Assembly: GCA_050946055.1 (NCBI GenBank)
Contig: JBMNUB010000053.1
Location: 1-16,610 of the forward strand
Length of the DNA: 16,610 nt
Reading direction: 5' to 3'
Source of the DNA: Fimadaptatus sp050946055
GTDB lineage: Bacteria > Bacillota > Clostridia > Christensenellales > Aristaeellaceae
In this document: piece after piece, positions 6,581 through 16,089 of the stretch
How the letters are laid out: each line of letters opens with the position of its first letter
How positions within the stretch are numbered: position 1 is the stretch's first letter
The notes under the pieces: generated by a model
Databases searched by the model: none
The model's input: the letters and a program-made list of their open reading frames with translations, nothing else
What the model was told of the DNA's origin: nothing
Program-made: the position numbers and the translations under genes

Positions 6581-6682
6581 ATGGACATCCATATCGATGC
6601 GCCTGAACAGGCGCGGGAAGGTGAACATGCGCATTGTAATGCGCCGCTTACCGCATTGCAAAAACGTCATTGCTATATGTAA
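6581..6682 (+). CDS. Possible 33-aa small protein
   Basis: The ATG at 6581 is preceded by AGGAG with a 6-nt spacer, a good initiation site. The 33-codon frame begins MDIHIDAPEQAREGEHAHCN and ends at TAA. The product is hydrophilic and rich in His and Cys (four or five His, two Cys), which could bind metal, but no family is recognised. A TATAAA box at 6512-6517 could be its -10, without a good -35. A hairpin 18 nt beyond the stop (6700-6725) could end the transcript but lacks a U-tract. It may be chance. Confidence 0.3.
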   Translation: MDIHIDAPEQAREGEHAHCNAPLTALQKRHCYM

Positions 6683-6699
6683 GATTTTCTAGACAGCAA

Positions 6700-6725
6700 G
6701 CGACTTTTCCACATAAGCAAGTCGC
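6700..6725. other. Stem-loop in the intergenic region
   Basis: GCGACTT (6700-6706) pairs with AAGTCGC (6719-6725) around a 12-nt loop. Neither strand has a proper U-tract after it, so it is not called as a terminator. Confidence 0.4.
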
Positions 6726-6772
6726 ACCGCCACAGAACCAATCACATTGCGCATTTCACATAAGCGTGTAAT

Positions 6773-6806
6773 AAAAAATCCGCGGCACATCGAAAGATAT
6801 GCCGCG
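6773..6806 (-). terminator. Terminator of the activase/dehydratase operon
   Basis: CGCGGCA (6781-6787) pairs with TGCCGCG (6800-6806). An inner ATC/GAT pairing closes a 4-nt loop. On the minus strand the stem is followed by GATTTTTTATT. It lies 64 bp after the stop of the dehydratase-like gene and is a textbook intrinsic terminator. Confidence 0.9.
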
Positions 6807-6870
6807 AACATACCGGGCGGGCTGCATGGCAATGGCTGCACACGCTCGCACGTAAGCGCCGCCGCCTGCG

Positions 6871-8127
<1,257 letters not shown>

Positions 8128-11100
8128 TCTTATCCTGCCTTTCCTCCAGAGCGCCCAGCAGACTGCGCAGCCTTATGCGCACCGCGCCGAGGTTGGTTAT
8201 CTCGTCTATCTTTATCTGAGTGTATATCTTGCCCTGCGATTCCAGTATGGAGCGCACTTCGTCCGCAGTTATGGCATCCATGCCGCAGCCGAACGACACC
8301 AGCTGCACCAGCTCCACGCCGTCATGCTCGGCAGCGAACTGCGCCGCGCGATATAGCCGAGAGTGATACGTCCACTGATTGAGCACGTGCAGCTTGGGCA
8401 TGCCGGCCAGATGGCATACGCTGTCCTCGCTGACCACCACAAAGCCCAGCGACTGCGCCAGCTTGTCTATGCCGTGGCATATCTCGCTGTCTATGTGATA
8501 GGGACGTCCTGCCAGTATCATGGTGCGCAGCCCGTGACTGCGCGCGTAGCTGACTGCGTCCTCGCCGGCCTTGCGCACGGCGGCCATGTGGCGCTCGTAT
8601 GCGTCCCAAGCCTTATCCACGGCGCGGCTTATGTCGCGGCGGCGCAGGCCGGGGAACTCGCGCATTAGCGATTCGCGCAACCCCATGGCAAGCTGTCTGC
8701 GGCTGGACAGGTTGAGGTAGGGGTAGAGGAAGCGCACTCGCCTTAGCTCATCCATATTGCCGTTTAGCAGCTCGGAGTAGTACGCCACCACCGGGCAGTT
8801 GTAGTGATTGTCGGAGGTGTGCTCGTCCACGTTGTAGGATATGCAGGGGTAGAATATCGCGTCCACGCCCTTGTCTATCAGCTCTGCCACGTGGCCGTGC
8901 ATAAGCTTTGCCGGATAGCAGGCGGTGTCGGAGGGTATCGAGAACTGACCGCGCTCATATGTGGCGCGCGTGGACATGTCGGATACCACCACGTCAAAGC
9001 CCAGCTCGGTGAGCAGCGTGTGCCAGAGCGGAAGCAGCTCGTACATGCCCAGCGCCAGCGGCAGGCCGATGCGCCCGCGCGGCGCGCCCACGCTGTGCGA
9101 GGCGCATATGTCCGCTATCATGCGGCGCTTTTCTTCGTACACATTGGGCAATCCCTCGTGTGAAGCGCCCGCGCCCAGCGCGCGCTCGCAGCGGTTGCCC
9201 GCTATGAAGCGCCGCCCGCCTGAAAATGTGTTTATGGTCAGCCGGCAGTGATTGGCGCAGCCCTTGCATGTAGATGCCCTGGCGGAATAAGTGAATGCGC
9301 GCAGCGCCTCGGGCGATATCAGAGAGGACTGGCTCAGGCTCATGGCGCGCAGTGCAGCGCCGTATGCGCCCATGAGCCCGGCTATGTTGGGGCGAATCAC
9401 CTCGCGCCCCAGCTCCAGTTCAAATGCGCGCAGCACGGCATCGTTGTTGAACGTGCCGCCCTGAACGACTATGTGCCTGCCCAGCGCATCGGCGCTGCCC
9501 GCGCGGATTACCTTGTACAGCGCGTTCTTGACCACGCTGACCGATAGCCCTGCGGATATGTCCGCTATGTCCGCGCCCTCCTTCTGCGCCTGCTTGACCG
9601 AGGAGTTCATGAACACGGTGCAGCGGCTGCCCAGATTGACCGGCGCGCGCGCTTCCAGTCCCTTGCGCGCGAAGTCCTTGACCGAACAGCCCATTGACTC
9701 GGCGAAAGTGCTAAGGAACGATCCGCAGCCCGAAGAGCAGGCTTCATTGAGCATTATGCTGTCGATTGCGCCGCCGCGTATGCTGAAGCACTTTATATCC
9801 TGCCCGCCTATGTCCAGTATGAAGTCCACATCGGGCTGGAAATAGCGCGCGGCGGTGTAGTGCGCCATGGTTTCGACTAACCCCATGTCCACGCTGAAGG
9901 CGTTGCGTATCAGCTCCTCGCCGTAGCCGGTGACGGCGCTTCCGCATATGCGCACGCGCTCGCCGCACAGCTCGTATATCCGCTCCAGCTGCTTGCGGAC
10001 TATCGCCACGGGATCGCCGCCATTGGGCGCGTAGTATGAGTAGAGTATCTCGCACTCGGCGTTTATGAGAGTGAGCTTGGTTGTGGTGCTGCCGCAGTCT
10101 ATGCCCAGATAGGCAGGGCCTATGTATGAAGCTATGTCGGCCTCCGGCACTACCGCGCGCGCATGACGCGAAGCAAACTCCTTGTAGTCCGCGCGCGTAT
10201 CAAACAGCGGCTTTAGCCTGTCGGTCGCCATGGCGACGGGCGCATGCTCGACGCGCTCTATAAGCGCATCGCAGCTTATGGGTTCGGAGTTCTCGCGGGC
10301 ATACGCCGCCGCGCCCATGGCCACGGCCAGCCGCCCGTATTCGGGGAATATGGCGTGCTGCTCGTCCAGACCCAGCGTTATGCGGAAGCGCTCGCGCAGT
10401 CCCTTGCAGAAGTAGAGCGGTCCGCCCAGAAACAGCACCGTGCCGTCTATGCGCCTGCCCTGAGCCAGACCCGCGATTGTCTGGTTTACGACCGCCTGGT
10501 ATATGCTGGCGGCGATGTCCTCCTTGCTGGCACCCTGATTTACGAGCGGCTGTATGTCGCTCTTGGCAAACACGCCGCAGCGCGACGCGATGGGGTAGAG
10601 GCGCGTGGCGTTGAGGCTGAGTATGTCCAATTCGCTCACCGACACGCCCAGCAGCGCGGCCATCTGGTCTATGAACGCGCCCGTACCGCCTGCACAGCTG
10701 CCGTTCATGCGCTGCTCAAGGCCGCCGGTGAAGAAGATTATCTTGGCATCCTCGCCGCCCAGCTCTATCGCGCAGGAGGCGTCGGGCTGAAAGCGGCGCA
10801 CCACCTCCGCCGTAGCGAACACTTCCTGCACGAAGGGCAGCGCAGCGGCTTCGGCCAGGCCCATGCCCGCCGAGCCGGATATCGCCGCACGCAAAAGAGG
10901 CGCGCTCCCGCCGTAAGTTGCGCTTATTATCTCGCGCACCTGGCAGAGCAGCTCGACCGTCTTTTCGCGTACGCGCGAGAAGTGGCGCTCATATCGCTCA
11001 AAGAGCGCCTTGGTTCCATCCGAAAGCACGAACTTTATCGTGGTGGAGCCTATGTCTATACCTAGCAGCAGCGAGTTCTGTGTGTGCATTGGACATCATC

Positions 11101-11164
11101 CCTTTTTTGAAAGCCGCAAAGCGGTCAAAACTATATTCGCTATTTATAGGCCATAATCATCAAA

Positions 11165-11193
11165 ATTGTAATCCTTTTCGAAAAATTTGTCAA
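11165..11193 (-). promoter_or_regulatory. Promoter of the activase operon
   Basis: On the minus strand a perfect TTGACA (11188-11193) is followed after 17 bp by TACAAT (11165-11170). The predicted start lies about 70 nt upstream of the ATG. The leader contains a small hairpin, CCGC-AAA-GCGG, at 11114-11124. Confidence 0.85.
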
Positions 11194-11395
11194 CGGAATA
11201 GACCGCACGATTCGGTTTAAAAACGTAACGCATGGTGAAGTCACTGTGAAATGTGTACGACGGGCAAGGTATGATTCTAATGGGCTAGATGGCGGGCGGG
11301 TGCGAACGGCACTATGCATTTAGGGTGGGCGGCAAGCTCAGCTACCATAGCGCGATGGTGCGGGCGCGGGAAGGTAGGATGGATGGTACAGTATG
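11194..11395. other. Spacer between activase promoter and minisatellite
   Basis: No gene or regulatory site is supported. The plus-strand frame opening at 11289 has no ribosome binding site and owes its length to the repeat that follows. Confidence 0.4.
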
Positions 11396-11885
11396 CAGCC
11401 CGCGTGTCCGATGTGTGCAAGCACCTCGCAGCCTGCCGCGTGGTTACAGTACGCAGCCTGCATGTCCGATGTGTGCAAGCACCTCGCAGCCTGCTACGCG
11501 GTACAGTGCGCAGCCTGCGTGTCTGATGTGTGCAAGCGTCTCGCAGCCTGCTACGCGGTACAGTGCGCAGCCCGCGTGTCCGATGTGTGCAAGCACCTCG
11601 CAGCCTGCCGCGTGGTTACAGTGCGCAGCCTGCATGTCCGATGTGTGCAAGCACCTCGCAGCCTGCTACGCGGTACAGTGCGCAGCCCGCGTGTCCGATG
11701 TGTGCAAGCGTCTCGCAGCCTGCTACGCGGTACAGTGCGCAGCCCGCGTGTCCGATGTGTGCAAGCACCTCGCAGCCTGCTATGCGGTACAGTGCGCAGC
11801 CCGCGTGTCCAATGTGTGCAAGCGTCTCGCAGCCTGTCGCGCGGAATAGTGCGCAGCTTACCTGTCCGATGCATGCAAGCATCCC
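11396..11885. repeat. 57/58-bp minisatellite with higher-order trimer
   Basis: Eight full units start at 11396, 11454, 11511, 11568, 11626, 11683, 11740 and 11797, with a decayed ninth at 11854. Three variants can be told apart. A (58 bp) has GCCGCGTGGTTACAG; B has AAGCACC with CTACGCGG; C has AAGCGTC. The order is A-B-C-A-B-C-B-C, so a 172-bp trimer was itself duplicated. Each unit contains a GTGC-AA-GCAC dyad (weakened in C) and GCAG-C-CTGC. Frames stay open because 57 is divisible by three, but the 58-bp units shift the frame, which argues against coding. Units are contiguous, so this is not CRISPR. Confidence 0.95.
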
Positions 11886-11896
11886 AATATGCGCAC

Positions 11897-11938
11897 AAAA
11901 AATTCCCCCCTGCGCGCGCATATGCGTGTGCGGGGGGA
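11897..11938 (-). terminator. Terminator of the two-domain secreted protein gene
   Basis: CCCCCC (11905-11910) pairs with GGGGGG (11932-11937). The inner GCGCGCGCAT/ATGCGTGTGC arm allows further pairing with a few G-U or mismatched positions. The minus strand continues AATTTTTTGTG. It lies just past the stop codon at 11954 and directly against the minisatellite. Confidence 0.9.
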
Positions 11939-11953
11939 GCATTAGGTGCGGCG

Positions 11954-13327
11954 TCATGCGTTCCCAGCCTCTATCAGCTCTATGGACTCGATTACGGCAA
12001 GCGCCTGTTCGTCAGGCACGTTGTAAACGTCTACATATATCATGTCGCCGGAGCTGTTGCATGTAGTGTAGGTGCTGTACTTATTGCCGTCGATATGGAC
12101 GTAGAACTTATACCAGCTGTTGGGGTTATCCCCGACTTCTACAATGCCGCACGACACGCAGTCCTCCTCGTCAGCGCCGATGCTCGTGTAGAACTCAATG
12201 AGCGACTCCTCCAGATATTTTTGTGCCAGGGGAAGATCATTTTGCGTGACCCCGGTATCGGGCACGTGCTCAATGCTCAGACTGCCTATGAGGTTGTCGG
12301 TGTATATCACATCATAGTAGCTGCAGTCTTCCTCCAATATGCTGTCTATGAGATTTAAGCAGCTTTTCTTGCTGAGGTGCCAATCGCGCATGACCCGCGC
12401 AATATCCACCTGATTCAGAAAATCTTCCTTTGTAGCGCCGTTGAGCAATATCATGTCGCCGGGTATCTTGCATGTGAACAGCCCTGTCACCGAGGTATAA
12501 TCCATGCTCTCGGCGGCATCGGCTTTGGGCTTAACATCGCTTTCAGCTTCGGTATCGCTTTCGGGCTTATCATTGGCTTTGGAATCGCTTTGGGACTTGG
12601 CGTCGCCCGCGGATTCGGCATCTTCATCCTTGGACGGAGCTGCGTCCGCGTCCATCAGCTCCACCGATTCGACTATGGCAAGCGCCGTTTCCTCGGGAAT
12701 GTCGCAGAAGTCCAGTGAGAACATATCCCCGGAGTCGTTGCATGTCATGTAGGTGGCAAAGTTAACGCCTTCAACGGAGGCGGAGAACTTGTACCACTCA
12801 TTGGGATTCTCGCCGACGCTTATTATGCCATGCGACACTAAGTCCTCCTCGGTCGCGCCTAAATCAATATAGGAGCTGGTGTTCAGTTCGTCAAGCTCTT
12901 CCTTGGCATCGGGCAAGTAATCGGGGGTAATTCCGAAGTCCGGCAAATGTGAGACGCGCATTATGCCGAAAAAGTCGGCAGTATATATAAGGTCATAGTC
13001 GCTGCAATCTTCTTCCAGCACATAGTCGAGCATATCAGAAACGCCCTGCTCGTCCATGTCGTATGTATCCATGATAAGCTCAATGTCAATCTTGCTCAGC
13101 AAATCTTCCTTTGTGGCTCCATTGACAACCACCATATCGCTGGGTATATTGTATTTGAGCTTGCCGTTTACGGAGGTATGTTCCACCATGTCGCCGGCAT
13201 CGACGCTGATATAGCGACCGACGGAAGAAATAGCCACATCATCGACATCGCTCATCAGCGACACGGGCGCACAGAATGCCATGGCAAACGTGATAATCAT
13301 GCAGAGCAGCGATATAGGTGCAGTCAT
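11954..13327 (-). CDS. Secreted protein with two copies of an unrecognised domain
   Basis: This is a 457-aa exported protein. The start at 13327 has AAAGGAGGAG 7 nt upstream; the open frame continues far beyond it without meaning. Residues 1-25 form a hydrophobic signal segment. Two homologous domains follow, at about 49-228 and 276-455, joined by a polar linker (about 229-275) rich in Ser, Asp, Lys and Ala. Both copies share T-S-V-x-G, I-P-x-D-M, N-G-A-T-K-E-D, L-E-E-D-C near the middle, I-Y-T, a V-G-(E/D)-N-P-N-x-W-Y-K-F block, T-C-N-x-S-G-D-M, and A-(L/V)-x-x-(I/V)-E-S-(I/V)-E-L at the end. The second copy has more cysteines (including F-T-C-K and C-V-S-C). No enzyme motif or known family is recognised. 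The upstream gene encodes a single-domain paralogue. Confidence 0.88.
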   Translation of the reverse strand: MTAPISLLCMIITFAMAFCAPVSLMSDVDDVAISSVGRYISVDAGDMVEHTSVNGKLKYNIPSDMVVVNGATKEDLLSKIDIELIMDTYDMDEQGVSDMLDYVLEEDCSDYDLIYTADFFGIMRVSHLPDFGITPDYLPDAKEELDELNTSSYIDLGATEEDLVSHGIISVGENPNEWYKFSASVEGVNFATYMTCNDSGDMFSLDFCDIPEETALAIVESVELMDADAAPSKDEDAESAGDAKSQSDSKANDKPESDTEAESDVKPKADAAESMDYTSVTGLFTCKIPGDMILLNGATKEDFLNQVDIARVMRDWHLSKKSCLNLIDSILEEDCSYYDVIYTDNLIGSLSIEHVPDTGVTQNDLPLAQKYLEESLIEFYTSIGADEEDCVSCGIVEVGDNPNSWYKFYVHIDGNKYSTYTTCNSSGDMIYVDVYNVPDEQALAVIESIELIEAGNA

Positions 13328-13360
13328 TACTTTGCTCCTCCTTTGTATTGCTGTAAGCTC

Positions 13361-13390
13361 ATTATATACGCAGACATTACGCCGTGTCAA
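13361..13390 (-). promoter_or_regulatory. Promoter of the two-domain secreted protein gene
   Basis: On the minus strand TTGACA (13385-13390) and TATAAT (13361-13366) are separated by 18 bp. The flanks ATAT before the -35 and GTA before the -10 are shared with the promoter of the paralogous gene at 14285-14314. Confidence 0.85.
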
Positions 13391-13479
13391 TATATGAAGC
13401 GCTATCGCATGGACAGAAATGGCGCAGCCCCTTGGGATATATAATAAGCCGCAGGGGGCATATGCTGTGATATGCGCGC

Positions 13480-13514
13480 AAAAAATCCGCCCCCGGCAAA
13501 TGCTGGAGGCGGAT
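13480..13514 (-). terminator. Terminator of the single-domain secreted protein gene
   Basis: ATCCGCC (13485-13491) pairs with GGCGGAT (13508-13514), and partial pairing continues inward. The minus strand then reads TTTTTTGCGC. It separates the single-domain gene from the promoter of its neighbour, so the two genes are transcribed independently. Confidence 0.9.
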
Positions 13515-13582
13515 ATATACGCGATATATTGTGCGGGGCTGAGCGCTTTTCTATGCTTTGGCAAGCGCTGTACATGTCATAA

Positions 13583-14251
13583 TCAGGCGGCTTCAGCGGC
13601 GACCATTTCAAAGGATTCGACTATGGCCAGCTCCTGCTCCTCGGGGAAGTTGGTGAAGGTGAGGGTGAACATCGTGCCTTCGTCGTTGCAGGTTATGTAC
13701 TGCGCCATGGGCTGGCCGCCAAACACGAGGGTGAACTTGTACCAAGTGTTGGGGTTCTCGCCTATGGTAACTATGCCCTGCGGCGCGCAGTCCTCCTCGG
13801 CAACGCCCATGGTGCCATAGGAGGCGATGAGCTGCTGGTCGAACACGGATGAAGCCATGCTGAGCATAGCCGGGGTCATGCCGGAATCGGGCGTTACCTG
13901 AACGTTCAGATTGCCCATCAAATTGCCGGTGTATATGAAGTCGGCGCTGCTGTAATCCATGGCAGCAATGGCATCGATCATGGTCTGTGCGGCTTCAGCG
14001 TCGACACCCATGCCTTCGCTTATGGCATCAACGTCCAGCTGGTTCATGAGCGCTTCCTGATCGAGACCGCTCATAACTATCAGATCGCTGGGAATCTTGC
14101 AGGTAAACGTGCCGGTTACTGAAGTATAATCGGTAAGCTCGAGGGCTTCATCGGCGGAAGGTTCGTCGGCAGCGTCGGCCAGCGCTGCGGGCGCGCAGCA
14201 TATCATGGCCAGCGCTATGATAAGGCTGAGTATCGATGCAAACTTCTTCAT
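13583..14251 (-). CDS. Secreted single-domain paralogue of the neighbouring protein
   Basis: This is a 222-aa exported protein. The start at 14251 has AAAGGAG about 10 nt upstream and gives a classical Sec signal peptide (MKKFASILSLIIALAM..., likely cleavage after A-L-A near residue 28). The mature part is one copy of the domain found twice in the downstream protein. It shares D-Y-T-S-V-T-G-x-F-T-C-K-I-P-S-D, I-Y-T-G-N-L-M-G-N-L, A-E-E-D-C, V-T-I-G-E-N-P-N-T-W-Y-K-F, Y-I-T-C-N-D-E-G-T-M-F and E-L-A-I-V-E-S. It lacks the mid-domain E-E-D-C cysteine, leaving C in F-T-C-K, E-E-D-C and I-T-C-N. There is no lipobox, so it is probably released or wall-associated. I do not recognise the family. Function is unknown. 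Confidence 0.88.
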   Translation of the reverse strand: MKKFASILSLIIALAMICCAPAALADAADEPSADEALELTDYTSVTGTFTCKIPSDLIVMSGLDQEALMNQLDVDAISEGMGVDAEAAQTMIDAIAAMDYSSADFIYTGNLMGNLNVQVTPDSGMTPAMLSMASSVFDQQLIASYGTMGVAEEDCAPQGIVTIGENPNTWYKFTLVFGGQPMAQYITCNDEGTMFTLTFTNFPEEQELAIVESFEMVAAEAA

Positions 14252-14284
14252 TACATTGTCGCTCCTTTGCATTAGCGTGACTGT

Positions 14285-14314
14285 ATTATATACTCCTGCG
14301 CCACATTGTGTCAA
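14285..14314 (-). promoter_or_regulatory. Promoter of the single-domain secreted protein gene
   Basis: On the minus strand TTGACA (14309-14314) and TATAAT (14285-14290) have an 18-bp spacer. The motif ATATTGACAC and the GTATATAAT around the -10 are the same as in the promoter at 13361-13390, pointing to duplication of gene plus promoter. Confidence 0.88.
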
Positions 14315-14324
14315 TATACGCCAT

Positions 14325-14368
14325 AAAAATGCCATGAATTTCCTCTGACTGCGCCGCACGGCATTTTT
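14325..14368 (-). terminator. Second, long-loop terminator after the CNNM gene
   Basis: AAAAATGCC (14325-14333) pairs with GGCATTTTT (14360-14368), a perfect 9-bp stem with a 26-nt loop. Because the stem itself ends in A/T runs, it can work in either direction. It sits between the first terminator of the CNNM gene and the next promoter and may be a back-up. Confidence 0.45.
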
Positions 14369-14382
14369 CCGAAAAACGCGCA

Positions 14383-14420
14383 TAAAAAGTCCGCTTCCAA
14401 CATTACTGCTGAAAGCGGAT
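14383..14420 (-). terminator. Terminator of the CNNM/CorC-family gene
   Basis: TCCGCTT (14390-14396) pairs with AAGCGGA (14413-14419). On the minus strand it is followed by CTTTTTATG. It lies about 130 bp beyond the stop of the CNNM gene. The space between (14421-14548) holds nothing else recognisable. Confidence 0.8.
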
Positions 14421-14548
14421 ATGTGTACATTAAGACAAGCGCCTGTACGCGATGTGCGCGGCATTGCATATGCTGCCAGATCTGTGTACATGCGCGGCAT
14501 GGCTGACATGCGCATCGCGCGCCGCGCCTTTTAGCCTTATCGACGCGC

Positions 14549-15871
14549 TCAGTTGGCTATCGGCAGATCGTCGCTGTCATCGCTGCGCCCCCGGCCATTG
14601 CCGTCCCCATCGTCATCGGCGGCGGGCTGTATGGGTGCGCTCACGCTCAGCTCCAGCACGTGGCGCTTGTCGGCCTGAGTGATGGTGACGCTGCGGTCGC
14701 GGTAGGTGAAGTTGTCGCCGGGCTGGGGGATGAAGCCCAGATTCTCTATCGCCCAGCCGCTGGCAGTGACCGCGTCTATGTCGTCGGGTGCCTTGCCCCA
14801 GTCGAAGTATTCGAACAGATCGTCCAGATTGGCGCCGGCGTTGACCAGCGTGGAGCCGTCCTCCTGCGGCATGAAGAACTCTATGACCTCGTCATGCTCG
14901 TCCCATATCTCGCCGACAAGCTCCTCTATAACGTCCTCGAGCGTAACCAGACCCAGCGTGCCGCCGAACTCATCCAGCACTATCGCCATGTGCAGCTTTT
15001 CCAGCTGCAGGCGGCGCATCAGCGCGGATATCTTCAGCCCGCCCTGAACGTACAGCACCTGACCCAGCTCCTTTTCCAGCACGAACTCGCCCTTGGCCTG
15101 GCTGGAGTAGAAGTCGCGCTCATGCAGCACACCCACGATGTTGTCTATCGAGCCGTGATACACGGGCAGGCGGGAGTAGCCAGTCTCGTCGTATACCTGC
15201 GCTATCTCGTCTATGGTGTCCTCGTCGGATATGGCGCTTATGTCCACGCGCGGGGTGAGTATCTCCTCGACATCGCGGTCGTGGAACTCTATGGCCGAGC
15301 GTATCAGTGCGCTCTCATGCTCGTCTATGCCGCCGTCGTCCTCGGCTTCGTCCACATAGGTCATCAGCTCATCCTCGGTTATGGCGCGCTCCTGCTCGTC
15401 GCCCTGCGGCATAAGCTTGTGCAGCGCGCGCTTGAGCAGTATGAATAGATAGCTTACCGGCAAAAGCAGCTTGGTCAGCACCGCCATTACCGGCGCGGCG
15501 AACATGGAGAACTGCTCGGGGCGCTCCTTGGCCAGCGACTTGGGGCAGACCTCGCCGAATATCAGCACCAGTATGGTCATGACCACGGTGCTTACGGTCA
15601 CGCCGGCATCGCCCAGACATTGCGTGAACAGCACGGTGGCCAGGGACGCAGAGCCGATGTTCACGAGGTTGTTGCCCACCAGTATGGCGGTAAGCAGCTC
15701 GTCGTAGTGTTCGGACAGCGCCAGCGCCTTGGCGGCCTTCTTGCTGCCGTTTTCGGACAGTGATTTGAGGCGCACGCGATTGGCGCTCATGAACGCGGTC
15801 TCCGTAGCCGAGAAGAAGGCGCTCATCATTATGAGCAGAGCCAGTATTACGATTTGTAAGCCAATGTTCAT
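14549..15871 (-). CDS. CNNM/CorC/HlyC-family membrane protein with CBS pair
   Basis: This 440-aa protein has a DUF21 (CNNM) transmembrane domain at about 1-155, with S-A-T-E-T-A-F at 21-27 and G-E-V-C-P-K-S at 106-112. A CBS pair follows at about 200-325 (LTPRVDISAI; VLDEFGGTLGLVTLEDVIEELVGEI). The C-terminal CorC_HlyC domain is at about 335-412, and an acidic Asp/Gly-rich tail ends it. Such proteins are linked to Mg2+ (or Co2+) export and homeostasis, with the CBS pair sensing adenine nucleotides; the 'hemolysin' label is historical. The start at 15871 gives the conserved family N-terminus (MNIGLQIVILALLIM), although the nearest AGGAG is 15 nt upstream, an unusually long spacing. A structured leader with a terminator lies upstream and may control it. 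Confidence 0.94.
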   Translation of the reverse strand: MNIGLQIVILALLIMMSAFFSATETAFMSANRVRLKSLSENGSKKAAKALALSEHYDELLTAILVGNNLVNIGSASLATVLFTQCLGDAGVTVSTVVMTILVLIFGEVCPKSLAKERPEQFSMFAAPVMAVLTKLLLPVSYLFILLKRALHKLMPQGDEQERAITEDELMTYVDEAEDDGGIDEHESALIRSAIEFHDRDVEEILTPRVDISAISDEDTIDEIAQVYDETGYSRLPVYHGSIDNIVGVLHERDFYSSQAKGEFVLEKELGQVLYVQGGLKISALMRRLQLEKLHMAIVLDEFGGTLGLVTLEDVIEELVGEIWDEHDEVIEFFMPQEDGSTLVNAGANLDDLFEYFDWGKAPDDIDAVTASGWAIENLGFIPQPGDNFTYRDRSVTITQADKRHVLELSVSAPIQPAADDDGDGNGRGRSDDSDDLPIAN

Positions 15872-15905
15872 AGGTAAATAGACACACTCCTGAAGTCGAG
15901 GGGAA

Positions 15906-15944
15906 GAGCGGCGTTTTACCGCTCCTTGGCGGCAATATACCGCC
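15906..15944 (-). other. Two short stem-loops in the CNNM leader
   Basis: GAGCGG/CCGCTC (15906-15911 with 15919-15924) and GGCGG/CCGCC (15928-15932 with 15940-15944) form two adjacent hairpins with 7-nt loops. They lie between the upstream terminator and the coding region. Their role is unknown; they could affect ribosome access or RNA stability. Confidence 0.5.
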
Positions 15945-15953
15945 GTGCAACGC

Positions 15954-16007
15954 AAAAAAAGCCTGCCAAGTGAACGGCACTACAAATAAGCCCGTTCGCC
16001 AGCACGC
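15954..16007 (-). terminator. Intrinsic terminator in the leader of the CNNM gene
   Basis: On the minus strand GAACGG pairs with CCGTTC, and an outer GCGTGCT pairs with GGCAGGC with one G-G mismatch and a G-U pair. The hairpin is followed at once by seven Ts (A-run 15954-15960). It ends a transcript of about 130 nt, some 83 bp before the CNNM start codon, so the gene is expressed only by read-through or another promoter. Confidence 0.85.
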
Positions 16008-16083
16008 GTCGGATACCAGTATTCACATGATCGACCCGGTTCAGGTACGTCGTCCACTAGGTTCACATCCTCAAAGTTTATTG
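15954..16083 (-). ncRNA. Structured RNA of unknown family (riboswitch candidate or small RNA)
   Basis: From a strong promoter (16090-16118), the predicted transcript runs about 130 nt to a terminator. The 5' part (16008-16080) folds compactly. GGAT pairs with ATCC (16067-16070 with 16011-16014). ACCtAGT pairs with ACTGGT with one bulged U. Inside lies a hairpin closed by CGAC/GTCG. The motif ATGTGAA occurs twice, just 5' of each strand of the second helix. It does not show the signatures of 6S, SRP, TPP (no CUGAGA), M-box or T-box RNAs that I know. The position upstream of a Mg/Co-type transporter gene suggests a transcription-terminating riboswitch, but a stand-alone small RNA is equally possible. 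Confidence 0.5.
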
Positions 16084-16089
16084 ATAGAG

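Larger units (their letters stand above)
6388..6770. other. Intergenic region with palindromes
   Basis: No large gene is supported. It holds a possible -10 box for the MATE gene, a perfect palindrome TGGATATCCA at 6535-6544, a related dyad ATGGA-CA-TCCAT at 6581-6592, a perfect hairpin GCGCCT-GAAC-AGGCGC at 6599-6614, a candidate small ORF (6581-6682) and a 7-bp hairpin (6700-6725). The 68-aa minus-strand frame across 6464-6670 has no ribosome binding site and was not accepted. Confidence 0.5.

Noticed and set aside
6464..6670. 68-aa minus-strand ORF
   Set aside because: No ribosome binding site, composition unlike neighbouring proteins, and it overlaps palindromes and a better-supported small ORF on the other strand.
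11289..12358. Long plus-strand ORFs across the 57-bp repeat, with 19-aa protein repeats
   Set aside because: They have no ribosome binding site, stay open only because the unit length is divisible by three, change frame at each 58-bp unit, and run into the antisense of a real gene. The minus-strand frames there are open for the same reason.
15954..16083. TPP or ZTP riboswitch
   Set aside because: ACCTGAACCGGGT resembles part of the TPP aptamer and CTGGCGAAC resembles part of the ZTP motif. However, the CUGAGA element of TPP is missing, and the second match lies in the self-complementary terminator.
15954..16083. SRP RNA or 6S RNA
   Set aside because: The SRP apical GGAAGGAAGCAGCC motif is absent, and the long hairpin with a central bubble expected of 6S RNA is not seen. 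A covariance search would settle it.
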